A stretch of DNA of 41,125 nucleotides from Candidatus Bathyarchaeota archaeon. Lineage in GTDB: Archaea; Thermoproteota; Bathyarchaeia; 40CM-2-53-6. A model generated the notes under the pieces. That model saw only the letters and a list, made by a program, of their open reading frames with translations, was not told the origin of the DNA and did not search any database. The position numbers were made by a program, and so were the translations under genes. Positions 1 to 8,438 of this stretch are shown one piece after another (position 1 is the first letter of the stretch; every line of letters begins with the position of its first letter). The stretch is taken from contig VBBD01000017.1 of assembly GCA_005882895.1 (NCBI GenBank), forward strand, positions 1-41,125, read 5' to 3'.

Positions 1-789
1 TGCTAGTCTTGTCCCGGGCGGAGCTGGTGAACTGGGAGGATATGATGGTGGCACGCTTGGACTGCTGGGAGGTGCGAAGAGACGCGCCATGGCCATAGCA
101 GTCTTGCTTTCCCTAACCTTCGCTAGAATCCCGGGTTCCACCCGTCGATAGAAGAGTGTTGGCGCGAGAATACATGAGGGGAGTAATGATGCGAAGAGGG
201 TGGTTGTAAGCGCGATTGCCTTGTCGAGGTTTCCGCCTAGGGATACTGCGAAGGTGAGGAACGCGCCCAGGCTCCCAACAGACGCTAGCCAGTTTGACAT
301 CCACGCTCCCGGAGCCGTGACAGTGACCCTTTTCGGATTATGGCACCGCAACCCAGAGTCCTCAAGAACCCAGAAGAGAACGTGTATCGAGGATGGGACA
401 GCGAGGATGAAGATTGCCACGTACACGAACGCGTTGCTGACAATCGCAATGTTCGCAGGACTAACATCGGTTATCCTTGGAACAACTGTAGCCGATAGGA
501 CAAACACGAACAGTAAGACCCGGAAATCCCTCAGGATTCGACGTGAAAAACCAGGAGGTCCCACCAGTTTCTCGAAATAGTACTGGTGACCCGACGACTC
601 ACGGAAATAGCGAATTATTCCAATGACGAGGAAAACGAGGCGATCCACTACGAGGCTCCAGATGAGAACCGGGATGCCAACATACACGACTATTATGGTT
701 ACGAGCCAGCCTATGCCCTTGTAGGTGCCTGCTGCAAGAAGAGGCATCAGGGATAGAATGCCGAGGACGTATTCCTTCCGATAGGTCAA
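1..789 (-). CDS. Multi-pass membrane protein, C-terminus cut by window edge
   Basis: An open frame on the minus strand runs from a TTG at 789 to the left edge without a stop, giving 263 residues. An in-frame TGA lies two codons upstream (793-795), so the start must be this TTG or the ATG at 747. The translation is strongly hydrophobic, with about six membrane segments: near residues 7-22, 26-50, 88-105, 112-145, 175-195 and 205-222. A proline/serine-rich stretch follows (motifs APPSSPS and YPPSSPAPP) as the frame leaves the window. I do not recognise the family and see no catalytic motif. Its plus-strand shadow at 200-580 looks much less protein-like. It is probably a real integral membrane protein of unknown role. 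Confidence 0.72.
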   Translation of the reverse strand, partial: MTYRKEYVLGILSLMPLLAAGTYKGIGWLVTIIVVYVGIPVLIWSLVVDRLVFLVIGIIRYFRESSGHQYYFEKLVGPPGFSRRILRDFRVLLFVFVLSATVVPRITDVSPANIAIVSNAFVYVAIFILAVPSSIHVLFWVLEDSGLRCHNPKRVTVTAPGAWMSNWLASVGSLGAFLTFAVSLGGNLDKAIALTTTLFASLLPSCILAPTLFYRRVEPGILAKVRESKTAMAMARLFAPPSSPSVPPSYPPSSPAPPGTRLA

Positions 790-849
790 GGCTCAGCGGA
801 GAATGGCTTCTAATGGCGGAGTATCAGTTTTCTAGAACCAACAGGCCCC

Positions 850-872
850 GTCCCCGGGAAGTCTCCCGGGAC
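850..872 (-). terminator. GC-rich hairpin after tldE
   Basis: GTCCC-C-GGGA and TCCCGGGAC form a nine-pair stem with one bulged C and a short loop, about 20 nt past the tldE stop. No clear T-run follows on the minus strand, so termination is an inference from position and stability. Confidence 0.4.
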
Positions 873-892
873 TAGGCTGGCGAGCGTTAGGG

Positions 893-2293
893 CTAGAAAG
901 GGGAGACGCTTGTGAAGTTAAAGTCCCTCGCTAGGATACCGGGCTGTAGGATTCGGAACTGCGCGAACTCGGAGAAGTTTCGTACCGGCTCGGAGAGCGC
1001 GTCGACTTTGCTGAACAATTCCAGGAGACTCTGGTTGAACCGCAGGTTCTTGACGGGTCTCTTGATCTGACCGTTCTCAACTAGGAACGTTCCGTCTCTT
1101 GTCATGCCGGTCACGGTCTTGGTCCGCGGCTCCGTTTCCCGCACGTACCAGAATCGGGTGATCAGTAGCCCCTTGTCAAGCTCTCCAATTAGCTCCTCCG
1201 AGGTCTTCGTGGCTCCTCTGCCGCGAATTACGAGGTTGGTCGGCAGCTCACCAAGAGGGTTTGGCAATGGTAGCTCGTGACCTGTCGGTGCTGCGCCATA
1301 ACGGTGCTGGGATATTCGGGAGGAGACGACATTTCGAAAGACCCCATTCTCTACAAGTGACACCTTACTCTTCATGCAACCTTCCCCATCGAAGGGTGGC
1401 CCGGCCTGGTTTGGATCATAAACGTCATCGTCTATACTGATGTTGTCGCCGAGGATCTTCTCGCCGAGCCTGCCTGAGAGGTAGCTTCTTCCTTCCTTGT
1501 ACTGTCGCATTCCAAGATCGGGACTGTAACCCGTGGATGCGGATACAGCGAAGTAGAGCAACATCTCGCTCCAAGCGTAAGGATCGACAACAACATCGAA
1601 CTTTCCAGGGGCTATGTCGGCTTGGTTCTTGTTCAACATGGCTCGTTCAAGGGCTGTCTGCGAGGCCTCGTCAGGGTTCAGCTCGCCGATGTCCCCGAAA
1701 GTTGACAGAGCGTATCCAGTCTGGTTACCATTGTCGGCATCCATTGTTAGCGAGAAGTATCCGCCTGTTCCCCGGTAGGATGCTTCAAGCCCTGATGTGT
1801 TGAGCATCATCACGTGCTCGACGCTAGTCCCGAGAACCCCTGACGCGAGAAGATGGTTCTTCTTAGCTAGATCCATAGCAGACCCGATGTAGCCTGCCTT
1901 CAGCTCCGCGGGAGCTTCAACGGTCTTTTCGCTGTACCGGTCGACTGAGCGGTACTTCTGTGGACCGGGCATCGGCAGATAATCCGGGTCTTCCGGCGAA
2001 TTGCGGGCCTGGCTGATAGCCTTCTCTACCGTCTTCTCAATTGACGCCTTGTCCAACGTTCCTGTTGTGACTCGTCCCTGTTTCTTCTCAGACGCGATCC
2101 TCACTGACAAGTTTCTGCTGGTGCTGTATTGTGACTGGGCGAGCTCGTTATTCCCGAATCGCAGGTACTCGTCAACTCGTGACACCAGTATTATCTCGGC
2201 CTCAGCCTTTCCTGCCACAGCTTTCGCAGTGCGGAAGATCTCGTGAGCTCTTTCTCGGAGAGAAACGGGCTGATGCTCCATCTTCTGCGACAT
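893..2293 (-). CDS. tldE: TldE/PmbA-type subunit of the TldD/TldE peptidase
   Basis: This 466-residue protein is the partner of TldD. The two form a heterodimeric zinc peptidase that, in bacteria, trims modified peptides such as microcin B17 leaders and degrades unfolded peptides. Here the HExxxH metal motif is absent, as expected for the inactive, substrate-chamber-forming TldE subunit. The family's N-terminal alpha/beta domain (residues about 10-130) and C-terminal barrel, with a conserved GEGxxxxK-type segment (FDGEGCMKSKVSLVENG) near residue 300, are visible. It starts 2 nt after the tldD stop, so the two are surely cotranscribed. ATG start. The archaeal substrate is not known from the sequence. 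Confidence 0.9.
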   Translation of the reverse strand: MSQKMEHQPVSLRERAHEIFRTAKAVAGKAEAEIILVSRVDEYLRFGNNELAQSQYSTSRNLSVRIASEKKQGRVTTGTLDKASIEKTVEKAISQARNSPEDPDYLPMPGPQKYRSVDRYSEKTVEAPAELKAGYIGSAMDLAKKNHLLASGVLGTSVEHVMMLNTSGLEASYRGTGGYFSLTMDADNGNQTGYALSTFGDIGELNPDEASQTALERAMLNKNQADIAPGKFDVVVDPYAWSEMLLYFAVSASTGYSPDLGMRQYKEGRSYLSGRLGEKILGDNISIDDDVYDPNQAGPPFDGEGCMKSKVSLVENGVFRNVVSSRISQHRYGAAPTGHELPLPNPLGELPTNLVIRGRGATKTSEELIGELDKGLLITRFWYVRETEPRTKTVTGMTRDGTFLVENGQIKRPVKNLRFNQSLLELFSKVDALSEPVRNFSEFAQFRILQPGILARDFNFTSVSPF

Positions 2294-2295
2294 GG

Positions 2296-3777
2296 CTAGG
2301 ACGCTCCGAAGACCCGGATGTTCCTGAACCTGCTAGGTGAAGCTCCATGTCCCGTGACCATCGTCTGACTGGGCTGGCCCTTTCCGCAATTCGGCGTGCC
2401 CCATAACACCCAGCTCTTCTTGTTGCCGATCGCATCGCATGAGTTCCAGAACTCAGGCGTTATCCCTGAGTAGGTGGGTCCTCTCACCATTTCCCCAATG
2501 CTTCCGTTCCTTATCCTGTATCCCTTTTCGGTGTTGAATTGGAAGTTGTACCTCTTCTGGTCGATGCTCCAGCCATAGTTTGTGACCATAAGGTATCCAT
2601 CGCGAGTATCTTCAATCATCTCATCATAGTCCCAGTCGCCGGGTTCGAGACTGACGTTAGTCATTCTGATTATTGGAAGCTTGTAGTATTCGGCTCGCAT
2701 GCACCCGTTACTCCGGGTCTCGCCCACTCTAGGGGCGGTTTCTCGGGACATTAGATATCCCACGAATTTTCCGTTCTTGACGGCGTATTTTCGCTGGGCT
2801 TTGACTCCTTCGTCATCGTAACCGAATGTCCCAAGTCCGTTTCCATGATCGAGGGTAGCGTCCATTACTATGTTCACGTGTTCTGATCCATACTGGAGTT
2901 TTCCTAGTTGATCAGGAGAGAGAAAGCTTCGGCCTGCAAAGTTTGCTTCGTAACCTAGAACCCTGTCGAGCTCTATTGGATGACCGCACGACTCGTGTAC
3001 CTGCAACGCTACTTGATCTCCACTGAGAATAATGTCCGATTTTCCTTCCTGGATTGTTGGCGCGTGAGTAAGCGCTATGGCGTCTTTTGTGAGTTCCAAT
3101 GCCTGCCCGGGAAGGTCCATCTCGTCGATGAGCTCGTAGCCACCTCCCGTGTTCTGCTGAATCGATCGTCTCTGGACTCCTGTAGGTCCCTTTGCGGCAA
3201 CGATCACGGACACGCCTGCGTTAGAGATAACTTGGAAGATTTTCGATCCTTCGGAGTTCGCGAAGTATTTCTCGATAATTGCAAACATCATCTGGGCTCG
3301 TCTGGCGACAACGTCGTTTTCCTTCATCCTCTTGGTCGTATCTTGGAGAAGCTCGTACTTGGTCTCGGTGGGTACGCGGAAGGGGTCTTTTTTGACCGGT
3401 GTTTCCCACTTGTCGACATGGACGGGTTCCGGGGCTCGGGTGACTTTTATCCCGAGTTTGGATGCGCCCTTGGCGAGTGATAGCGCCTTCTTGGTTGTCT
3501 CTCTGATGCTATCATGTTCAAGCTCGTCGGTATCGGCGAAACCCCAGCCCGAATCTTTGTAGAGTACTCGGATTCCGACGCCAATCGTGCTGGCTTCTTC
3601 GCTGGCGGGGTTCTCGTTGACTACACTCACATCCTCGCTTCGCGTGTTGACGAGCCTCAGCTCGGCATAGGTAGCGTTCTCTCGCTTTGCAAGGTCAAGG
3701 GATATCTTCGCCAGTTCTTCCCCGAGGTCCCTGGTTGAAATCACGGAATCGCCTAACAAGCGGTCCTGCTTAAGCAT
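2296..3777 (-). CDS. tldD: TldD metallopeptidase, catalytic subunit
   Basis: A 493-residue zinc peptidase of the TldD/PmbA family. The metal-binding HExxxH is present as HESCGHP at about residues 262-268. The distal cysteine ligand of the family is in NCGKGQP near residue 465. The following TMVTGHGASPSRFRN segment is also typical. The N-terminal domain (residues 15-180) and the barrel domain match the usual length of about 480. It is the first gene of a tldD-tldE operon. The ATG at 3777 is the only good start near the expected N-terminus. It acts in the cytoplasm, cleaving peptides inside a closed chamber formed with TldE. Confidence 0.93.
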   Translation of the reverse strand: MLKQDRLLGDSVISTRDLGEELAKISLDLAKRENATYAELRLVNTRSEDVSVVNENPASEEASTIGVGIRVLYKDSGWGFADTDELEHDSIRETTKKALSLAKGASKLGIKVTRAPEPVHVDKWETPVKKDPFRVPTETKYELLQDTTKRMKENDVVARRAQMMFAIIEKYFANSEGSKIFQVISNAGVSVIVAAKGPTGVQRRSIQQNTGGGYELIDEMDLPGQALELTKDAIALTHAPTIQEGKSDIILSGDQVALQVHESCGHPIELDRVLGYEANFAGRSFLSPDQLGKLQYGSEHVNIVMDATLDHGNGLGTFGYDDEGVKAQRKYAVKNGKFVGYLMSRETAPRVGETRSNGCMRAEYYKLPIIRMTNVSLEPGDWDYDEMIEDTRDGYLMVTNYGWSIDQKRYNFQFNTEKGYRIRNGSIGEMVRGPTYSGITPEFWNSCDAIGNKKSWVLWGTPNCGKGQPSQTMVTGHGASPSRFRNIRVFGAS

Positions 3778-3824
3778 TTACCGCTCCCTATCGATGGTGG
3801 AGGCGCAGGACCGACAAGTTATGC

Positions 3825-5165
3825 CTAGTTGAATTGGCTGATCTTCCGCTGGAAATACGCGTTCTGGAGAAGGGCAGAGGTCTCCATCCACCCGCGCTTC
3901 GGTATCTCGAAGATATTGCTCACGTGGTTCATCGCATTGTCCATTGAATCGAATCTTTCAAACGGTGTTTTGAAGAGTGCTCTAAGACTTTCTCTAACAT
4001 TCCAAACCCCAACAGGCATTATGTAGCCTGGATGAATTTCTCTCAACATTATTGCCCCGGCCTGTCTTCTAATCGAATCGAGGTACTCGGAGACGGCGAG
4101 CCTTGCGGAATAGTAACAACCGCCTGGCCTGGCGTAGGTCTTTCGTCCCCGGAATCCTTCTGAATCGCCTAGCATAACGGGGTGATATCCTTCCGCAGAA
4201 ACATAGCTGCTCTTCTCCACATCCTCTGCCATGTTCACGTCAGGAAAACTGGTCGCTAGAAGCTCTGGTTCAAACCATGCTTCTATCCATTCGAACTTCC
4301 AGCTTTCAGGAGTTAGGATGCCCACGTAGATATTGTCCAGATACGTGTACTTGTAGACGCGGAACTCGTCGATGGGAGGATGGTGTCTTACGCGGGTCAT
4401 GAGCTTGAGGCTGAGGTTGCTGTCGACTGCTGTTATGCTCCATCGTGTCGGGACTAGCTTCCGTCTTTTGCTCTCGCCAAACATTCCGAGGCTAAACGCT
4501 CGCTGAATTCGGGTCACCAAGACACCATTTCTGTAGAGCTGGAGTACGGCGTCGTCGGCTGGGAGTTCGCCATCATAGAATGCTTTCTCGATCCTATTGT
4601 CAACGGACGAGTTACCGGTATGAAACGAGGTGAGTGGTGCAATGGGACCGAAGGGCTGGGAATCCTCCCGGAGATCTAATATCTTTCGGGGCGGTCGAGC
4701 AAGGACAGGCTCTGTATCAACAGGTTTCGTCATCATAGCAACGTCCTGCAAAGATTCGATCAGTCGGCCTCCCTTCTGGACGTCTGAGACCTTCGCCTTT
4801 TCATAGCCTCGAAGCAGACTGTACCGGAAATCTACTATCTCATCGAAGCCCTTACCCATCCACCATTCGGGAGTGTCAAGAATCTCGGTGTTGCCGGAGA
4901 TCGCCGGCACCATGGGTCCGACGTAGACGTTTGGATACCCGAAGCTGCCCACGAAGACTCCCGGGGGACTGGATCCTGCGATAGATTTCGAGTCGAACTC
5001 GGGATGACGCGCCGCCAAAGAGTCCGCTTTGACGTGTATAGCGCACTTCTTCTCCCCCGATAGCCTCCGAACTCTCCTGCACATTGGACAAAGCCTCTCT
5101 GGAGATGAGACGATGTGATCACGTCCTGACACTCCTCTACCCAACGAGCCGAACATATCTACCAA
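3825..5165 (-). CDS. nreA: Nre-family archaeal DNA repair protein
   Basis: 446 residues matching the archaeal Nre family, implicated in DNA damage repair in Haloferax and interacting with PCNA. The N-terminal zinc site is visible as CPMCRRVRRLSGEKKC followed by H (residues about 27-44). It is followed by the Nre_N signature SSPPGVFVGSFGYPNVYVGP (about 65-84) and a D-x-PEWW segment. The C-terminal half (residues 230-420) fits Nre_C, with YARPGGCYYSARLAV and a GVWNVRE segment. The last residues, QRKISQFN, form a degenerate PCNA-interacting (PIP) box, as found at the C-terminus of other Nre proteins. Start is TTG at 5165 or ATG at 5156; a promoter palindrome just upstream suggests a leaderless message. 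Confidence 0.88.
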   Translation of the reverse strand: MVDMFGSLGRGVSGRDHIVSSPERLCPMCRRVRRLSGEKKCAIHVKADSLAARHPEFDSKSIAGSSPPGVFVGSFGYPNVYVGPMVPAISGNTEILDTPEWWMGKGFDEIVDFRYSLLRGYEKAKVSDVQKGGRLIESLQDVAMMTKPVDTEPVLARPPRKILDLREDSQPFGPIAPLTSFHTGNSSVDNRIEKAFYDGELPADDAVLQLYRNGVLVTRIQRAFSLGMFGESKRRKLVPTRWSITAVDSNLSLKLMTRVRHHPPIDEFRVYKYTYLDNIYVGILTPESWKFEWIEAWFEPELLATSFPDVNMAEDVEKSSYVSAEGYHPVMLGDSEGFRGRKTYARPGGCYYSARLAVSEYLDSIRRQAGAIMLREIHPGYIMPVGVWNVRESLRALFKTPFERFDSMDNAMNHVSNIFEIPKRGWMETSALLQNAYFQRKISQFN

Positions 5166-5180
5166 AGCTTGACCGTCGAA

Positions 5181-5194
5181 CCGTAAAATTACGG
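5181..5194 (-). promoter_or_regulatory. nreA promoter with palindrome over the TATA box
   Basis: CCGTAA-AA-TTACGG is a perfect 6-bp inverted repeat whose AT core reads as a TATA box on the minus strand, centred about 23 nt upstream of the TTG and 32 nt upstream of the ATG start of nreA. A protein bound here would block TBP. Confidence 0.45.
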
Positions 5195-5281
5195 AGATGG
5201 AACCGAATCCTAGCTATTTCTCCAATAAACCTGCTCCTGTCTCTGATGACAAGCGGAAGAAAGCTGTCTAGCTACCTTGGC

Positions 5282-6852
5282 CTACCAAAGAACGGTCTTG
5301 TCTTTTAGCGACCCTGTTCCGACGTAGGATAATTGCAGGATACCCAAAGGGATAGTTTCGTCGTTAGAGTTCGCCAGTGCAGAGACTCCATTGTATGGTT
5401 GTCCTCCCCAGCGGTAGTTCGCCTTCCAGTACGAGTGCCATCCCTGGATGATGTTAGCCCGTTCCATTAACCGCCACGACCCGTCCGGATGTACGAACGA
5501 TGGGTACAGCAACTGTGCTGACGCTGGTCGTACTGCCACATCATCCTGAGATAGACTGGCGTGGACGTGTTCGTGGGACTGATAATTTGTTGGGCGTGAT
5601 ATCTGAGGTGTTCCCAGAATATGCCCCCACAGTTCGCATTTCCATCACAAGTCTCCCATGTTGAGCCGGACACCACTCGGGTGCCGTTGGGCAAGACGAA
5701 GAGGTCCGCTCTCCATCCGAAATCCCAACCGTCAATGCAACAGTTGGGTGATTGAACGCCCATCCCGGCCATAAGGAAGTTGTTCGGGGCTAGCGCTTTC
5801 AGATCCACTTTGGTAAAGCTCACTCCGATCTGAACACAACAGATCCTGTACTGGGTCGAGTTGTAGTAGCCCGCAACGTACGGATAGGTGGGTGCACCGA
5901 GAGTCAGTTGTCCGGGGCTGGGAGAGATGCTAGTGGCATAGAGGACGCTCGGATCCCAGAGGTCGAACGATACGAGAGTCCATAGCGAAAGGAGAAGGAC
6001 TACGGCGATTCCGACCCGACGGATGTCTTCTAGTCTCGGATTGAAATGTCTCAAGGGACCAACGCTTAGTTTTCTGGGGAGACCGAGTTCCATGATGCCC
6101 CCGATCAGAGCGAAGAATCCCCATGATGGAACTGTGAGGAACAAGAGGCTTCTGTTGCAAGATGGACAGAGGAGTGGCCAGAGGAACCCTGACAGGAGAA
6201 GCGCAGAAGCGAAGCCGGAAGCCGTGGCGACCAGGATAGACCTACTTATTTTGGCGGCCTGAATCCCGACCGCCATCTCTGAGACTCCGAAGAGGAGCGC
6301 TGCCTGAAACGGGACAAGTGGCGCGAGATAGGTGACACCTGAAAACCACGCGGTGAGCGGAAACCATGTCGTGACTACGGATGTGATGAACGCACCGAAT
6401 ATCGCGATCCATGGGCGCAACCGCTTATTCAGCTTGTCCTCCTTGTACGAGGCTCGAACGATCGCGGGCAGTGCTCCGAACGAAAACATCATCGTGCCAA
6501 GCCGGACCCCTGCTAGGCCGTCGGGCCCAAAAGAATAGCACTCGGACTTCCAAACCGGTCCCACCATATACGTGGGACATGCGAAGTAGAACAGAACATA
6601 GATGAGTGAAGTGCTGAGTAAGACTTGGATGACCGCCCAACGCGGGCGGAGAAGATACGCGACGAGTATTCCGCCTAGGGCGAAGGAGATTACAAAAGCT
6701 TCGAGCCTCGTTGAAGAAAACTGGTAGTACCAGTAGCCGTTGTTGGTCTGTCCAAACCAGAAGTCCGCTCTCTCAAAGAGATAGGCCGGTGCCCACGGGA
6801 AGAACGTGAGCAGGACTCCGCGGAGAATGATCCGAGGAGTGAGGCTCTGCAA
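5282..6852 (-). CDS. Frameshifted multi-pass membrane protein with Cys-rich outer domain
   Basis: Two overlapping minus-strand frames make one protein: 5467-6852 (461 codons, TTG start) and 5282-5539 (85 codons). The first has about eight membrane segments (residues 8-24, 50-66, 71-93, 118-131, 146-200, 205-232, 240-260, 283-298). An outer C-terminal domain with several N-glycosylation-like sequons and paired cysteines (YRICCVQ, SPNCCIDG, ETCDGNANCGG) follows. After YDQRQ the frame decays into a short basic tail, while the other frame continues sensibly (QLLYPSFVHPDGSW ... LQLSYVGTGSLKDK). A -1 shift around 5515-5525 would join them. There is no slippery homopolymer, so a real indel or sequencing error is likelier than programmed shifting. 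Family not recognised. Confidence 0.65.
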
Positions 6853-6927
6853 AAGCTTCGCCGGAAAAACTTGGGAAGGCGAGTCTATTGACTCTTGCCC
6901 AAGGGGAAATTTACCATATTCCCGTTG

Positions 6928-6951
6928 GAATATATTCTCTCTGGAATATTC
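6928..6951. promoter_or_regulatory. Tandem AT-rich palindromes in a divergent promoter region
   Basis: Two perfect palindromes, GAATATATTC (6928-6937) and GAATATTC (6944-6951), lie 6 nt apart, with a further ATATTCC half-site at 6916-6922. They sit in the 275-nt gap between the divergent membrane gene and tautomerase gene. Operator or TATA function is inferred only from position. Confidence 0.3.
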
Positions 6952-7091
6952 TGCTCCCTCTACGACCGAATGACCAGGCTGGTGTCTACGGTTTGCTTTG
7001 CCTTAAGATCAATTCGGAAAGACAGTCGCGTTGCGAGAAAGCGTTTACGATTTTCGCTCCATCAGCCAGGAACTTGTCTTGCAGCGATTGG

Positions 7092-7098
7092 TATATAT
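7092..7098 (+). promoter_or_regulatory. TATA box of the tautomerase gene
   Basis: TATATAT is centred 33 nt before the ATG at 7128, the spacing expected for a leaderless archaeal transcript. It supports ATG 7128 against the longer upstream open frame. Confidence 0.6.
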
Positions 7099-7127
7099 CC
7101 AGTCTCATCCCCGCTTTGGCGTTTACT

Positions 7128-7568
7128 ATGCCCATGATTGACGTTTATGCACCGGCAGACCTTTTCCCAGCTGGCACGGACGGTCGGCTTGGCAAGGAAC
7201 TCACGATGGCCGTTCTCCGCGCTGAACGTGTGGCAACTCCTGGCCCCTTCCACCTGAACAACACCGCAGCTTTCATCCATCGAATGGACCCGCACGCGGT
7301 TCACACCGCTGCCACCGATTCCGCTCGCACCGTGCGCGTTCAGGTCATAACTCCTCCAGCGGCGTTGACCCGCGAGGGCCAGAAGCAACTCGTCAAAGAG
7401 ATCACCGAGATTGTCACCAAGATCTCCGGCGACCTAACCCAAGCCAGTCGCACCTGGGTGATACTCACTGAGGCAGCGGAGGGGGGTTGGGGGCTCTCAG
7501 GCACGGCCTTCGGCCGCGACGAGTTCGCGGCACTCGCCGCCAAAGCGGCTGCGGCGCGCGCGAAGTAA
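7128..7568 (+). CDS. Tautomerase-superfamily protein (4-oxalocrotonate tautomerase-like)
   Basis: 146 residues starting Met-Pro, so removal of the Met would expose the catalytic N-terminal proline of the tautomerase superfamily. Two beta-alpha-beta units are seen: residues 2-60 and about 68-130. The second carries the family pattern LTREGQKQLVKEITEIV...RTWVILTEAAEGGWGLSG. Members isomerise keto/enol acids, and some dehalogenate or hydrate them; the substrate here cannot be told. The open frame extends upstream to 6888, but the TATA box at 7092 and Pro-1 fix the start at 7128. Codon use is more GC-rich at third positions than in neighbours, and the Ala-rich C-terminus looks bacterial, suggesting horizontal acquisition. 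Confidence 0.8.
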   Translation: MPMIDVYAPADLFPAGTDGRLGKELTMAVLRAERVATPGPFHLNNTAAFIHRMDPHAVHTAATDSARTVRVQVITPPAALTREGQKQLVKEITEIVTKISGDLTQASRTWVILTEAAEGGWGLSGTAFGRDEFAALAAKAAAARAK

Positions 7569-7576
7569 GCGGGCAA

Positions 7577-7590
7577 TCAGCTCAGGCTGA
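7577..7590 (+). terminator. Small hairpin after the tautomerase gene
   Basis: TCAGC-TCAG-GCTGA forms a 5-bp stem 9 nt after the stop codon. No T-run follows. It is weak support for a 3' end. Confidence 0.25.
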
Positions 7591-7757
7591 CCCATACAGT
7601 TTCACAGCTCATGCGCTGGCAGACCTCTCGCTCCCTGTTATCGCGTAGAAGTAATTGCACGTGATATTATTCGGACTTTGCTATTACGCGGATTCCTAGG
7701 AGAATGGAATAGTTCCCCTGCTTTCCTATGTGCACATTAGAGGTAAATCCGTGAAAA

Positions 7758-7985
7758 ATGCGAAGATGTTTGGTATGTGGTTCCGATGAGGTCTTTCTAT
7801 GGCTTGGTGGTTCCATTGGATCTCTTTACCATTGCCCAGATTGCCATTACATTGGACTTGTTGTAATAGAAACCGATGCACGGCAACCGTTCAGAGACCA
7901 GTTCGTGTTATTCAGGGACCACGTAGAGGAAGGGACCTTTTGGAGCGAGACTGGAATAGTCAACGAAATGCTGTTCCAGACATGA
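7758..7985 (+). CDS. Small zinc-ribbon protein
   Basis: A 75-residue protein with two zinc knuckles, CLVCG (residues 4-8) and CPDC (about 26-29), spaced as in a rubredoxin-like ribbon. The tail is acidic and without known motifs. A GAGGT sequence lies about 14 nt upstream of the ATG. It stands alone between the tautomerase gene and the convergent GNAT gene. A nucleic-acid or protein-binding role is a guess from the fold class only. Confidence 0.6.
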   Translation: MRRCLVCGSDEVFLWLGGSIGSLYHCPDCHYIGLVVIETDARQPFRDQFVLFRDHVEEGTFWSETGIVNEMLFQT

Positions 7986-8021
7986 TCGCTTAGGGGCAGG
8001 AAGCTTGGACCGGCCCCTTCC

Positions 8022-8438
8022 CTATTTTCTTAGCCGTTTCCCAATCATTATGAGGTCGGGCTGCGTTTCGTATCCGATGGCTTTGAAGAACTCAGATGAT
8101 CGCTCGTTCCACTTGTAGACTTGAGCGTTCACCTTCTTCGCCCCCTTGGCCAGGAGGCGTTTTTCGACTTCTTGAACGAGGTTCGCTCCGATCCTCTTCC
8201 GTTGGTACTGTGGCTTTACTGCCAGGTGATAGATCCAGCCCCGTCTTCCGTCCCAACCTCCTATTATGCTCCCCACGATCTCATCGTTCTGTTCAGCGAC
8301 TAGGAACAATTCTGGGTCTCGTTGGAGTTTCAGCTTGACGTCTTCGAGTTCGTCTCCTGGACGAAGGGTCAGGCCTGCGGTTTGCCAGAGGTCGCGTACT
8401 ATTGGGTAGTCTTCAATCCTGAATTCTCGGATCTTCAT
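8022..8438 (-). CDS. GNAT N-acetyltransferase, YpeA-like
   Basis: 138 residues covering one complete GNAT domain. The acetyl-CoA loop is QYQRKRIGANLV (residues about 78-89), preceded by the beta-4 strand WIYHLAVKP. Full-length similarity in pattern to E. coli YpeA is evident: FRIEDYPIVRDLW at the start, LFLVAEQNDEIVGSIIGG in the middle, FFKAIGYE at the end. It would transfer acetyl from acetyl-CoA to an unknown amine. Its ATG overlaps the stop of the upstream padR gene by 4 nt, so it is translationally coupled to a regulator. Confidence 0.85.
   Translation of the reverse strand: MKIREFRIEDYPIVRDLWQTAGLTLRPGDELEDVKLKLQRDPELFLVAEQNDEIVGSIIGGWDGRRGWIYHLAVKPQYQRKRIGANLVQEVEKRLLAKGAKKVNAQVYKWNERSSEFFKAIGYETQPDLIMIGKRLRK

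Noticed and set aside
200-580. 126-codon plus-strand frame
   Set aside because: It is antisense to the well-formed membrane protein on the minus strand, and its own translation is arginine/threonine-rich without any motif.
6888-7127. N-terminal extension of the tautomerase frame and overlapping 80-codon frame at 6895
   Set aside because: A TATA box at 7092 and the need for Pro-1 place the start at 7128; the extension is unlike protein.
7690-7706. Sequence GATTCCTAGGAGAATG, shared with the minus strand at 13277-13292
   Set aside because: At 7702 the ATG opens only two codons before a stop; the core TCCTAGGA is palindromic, so a chance match of this size is less surprising.
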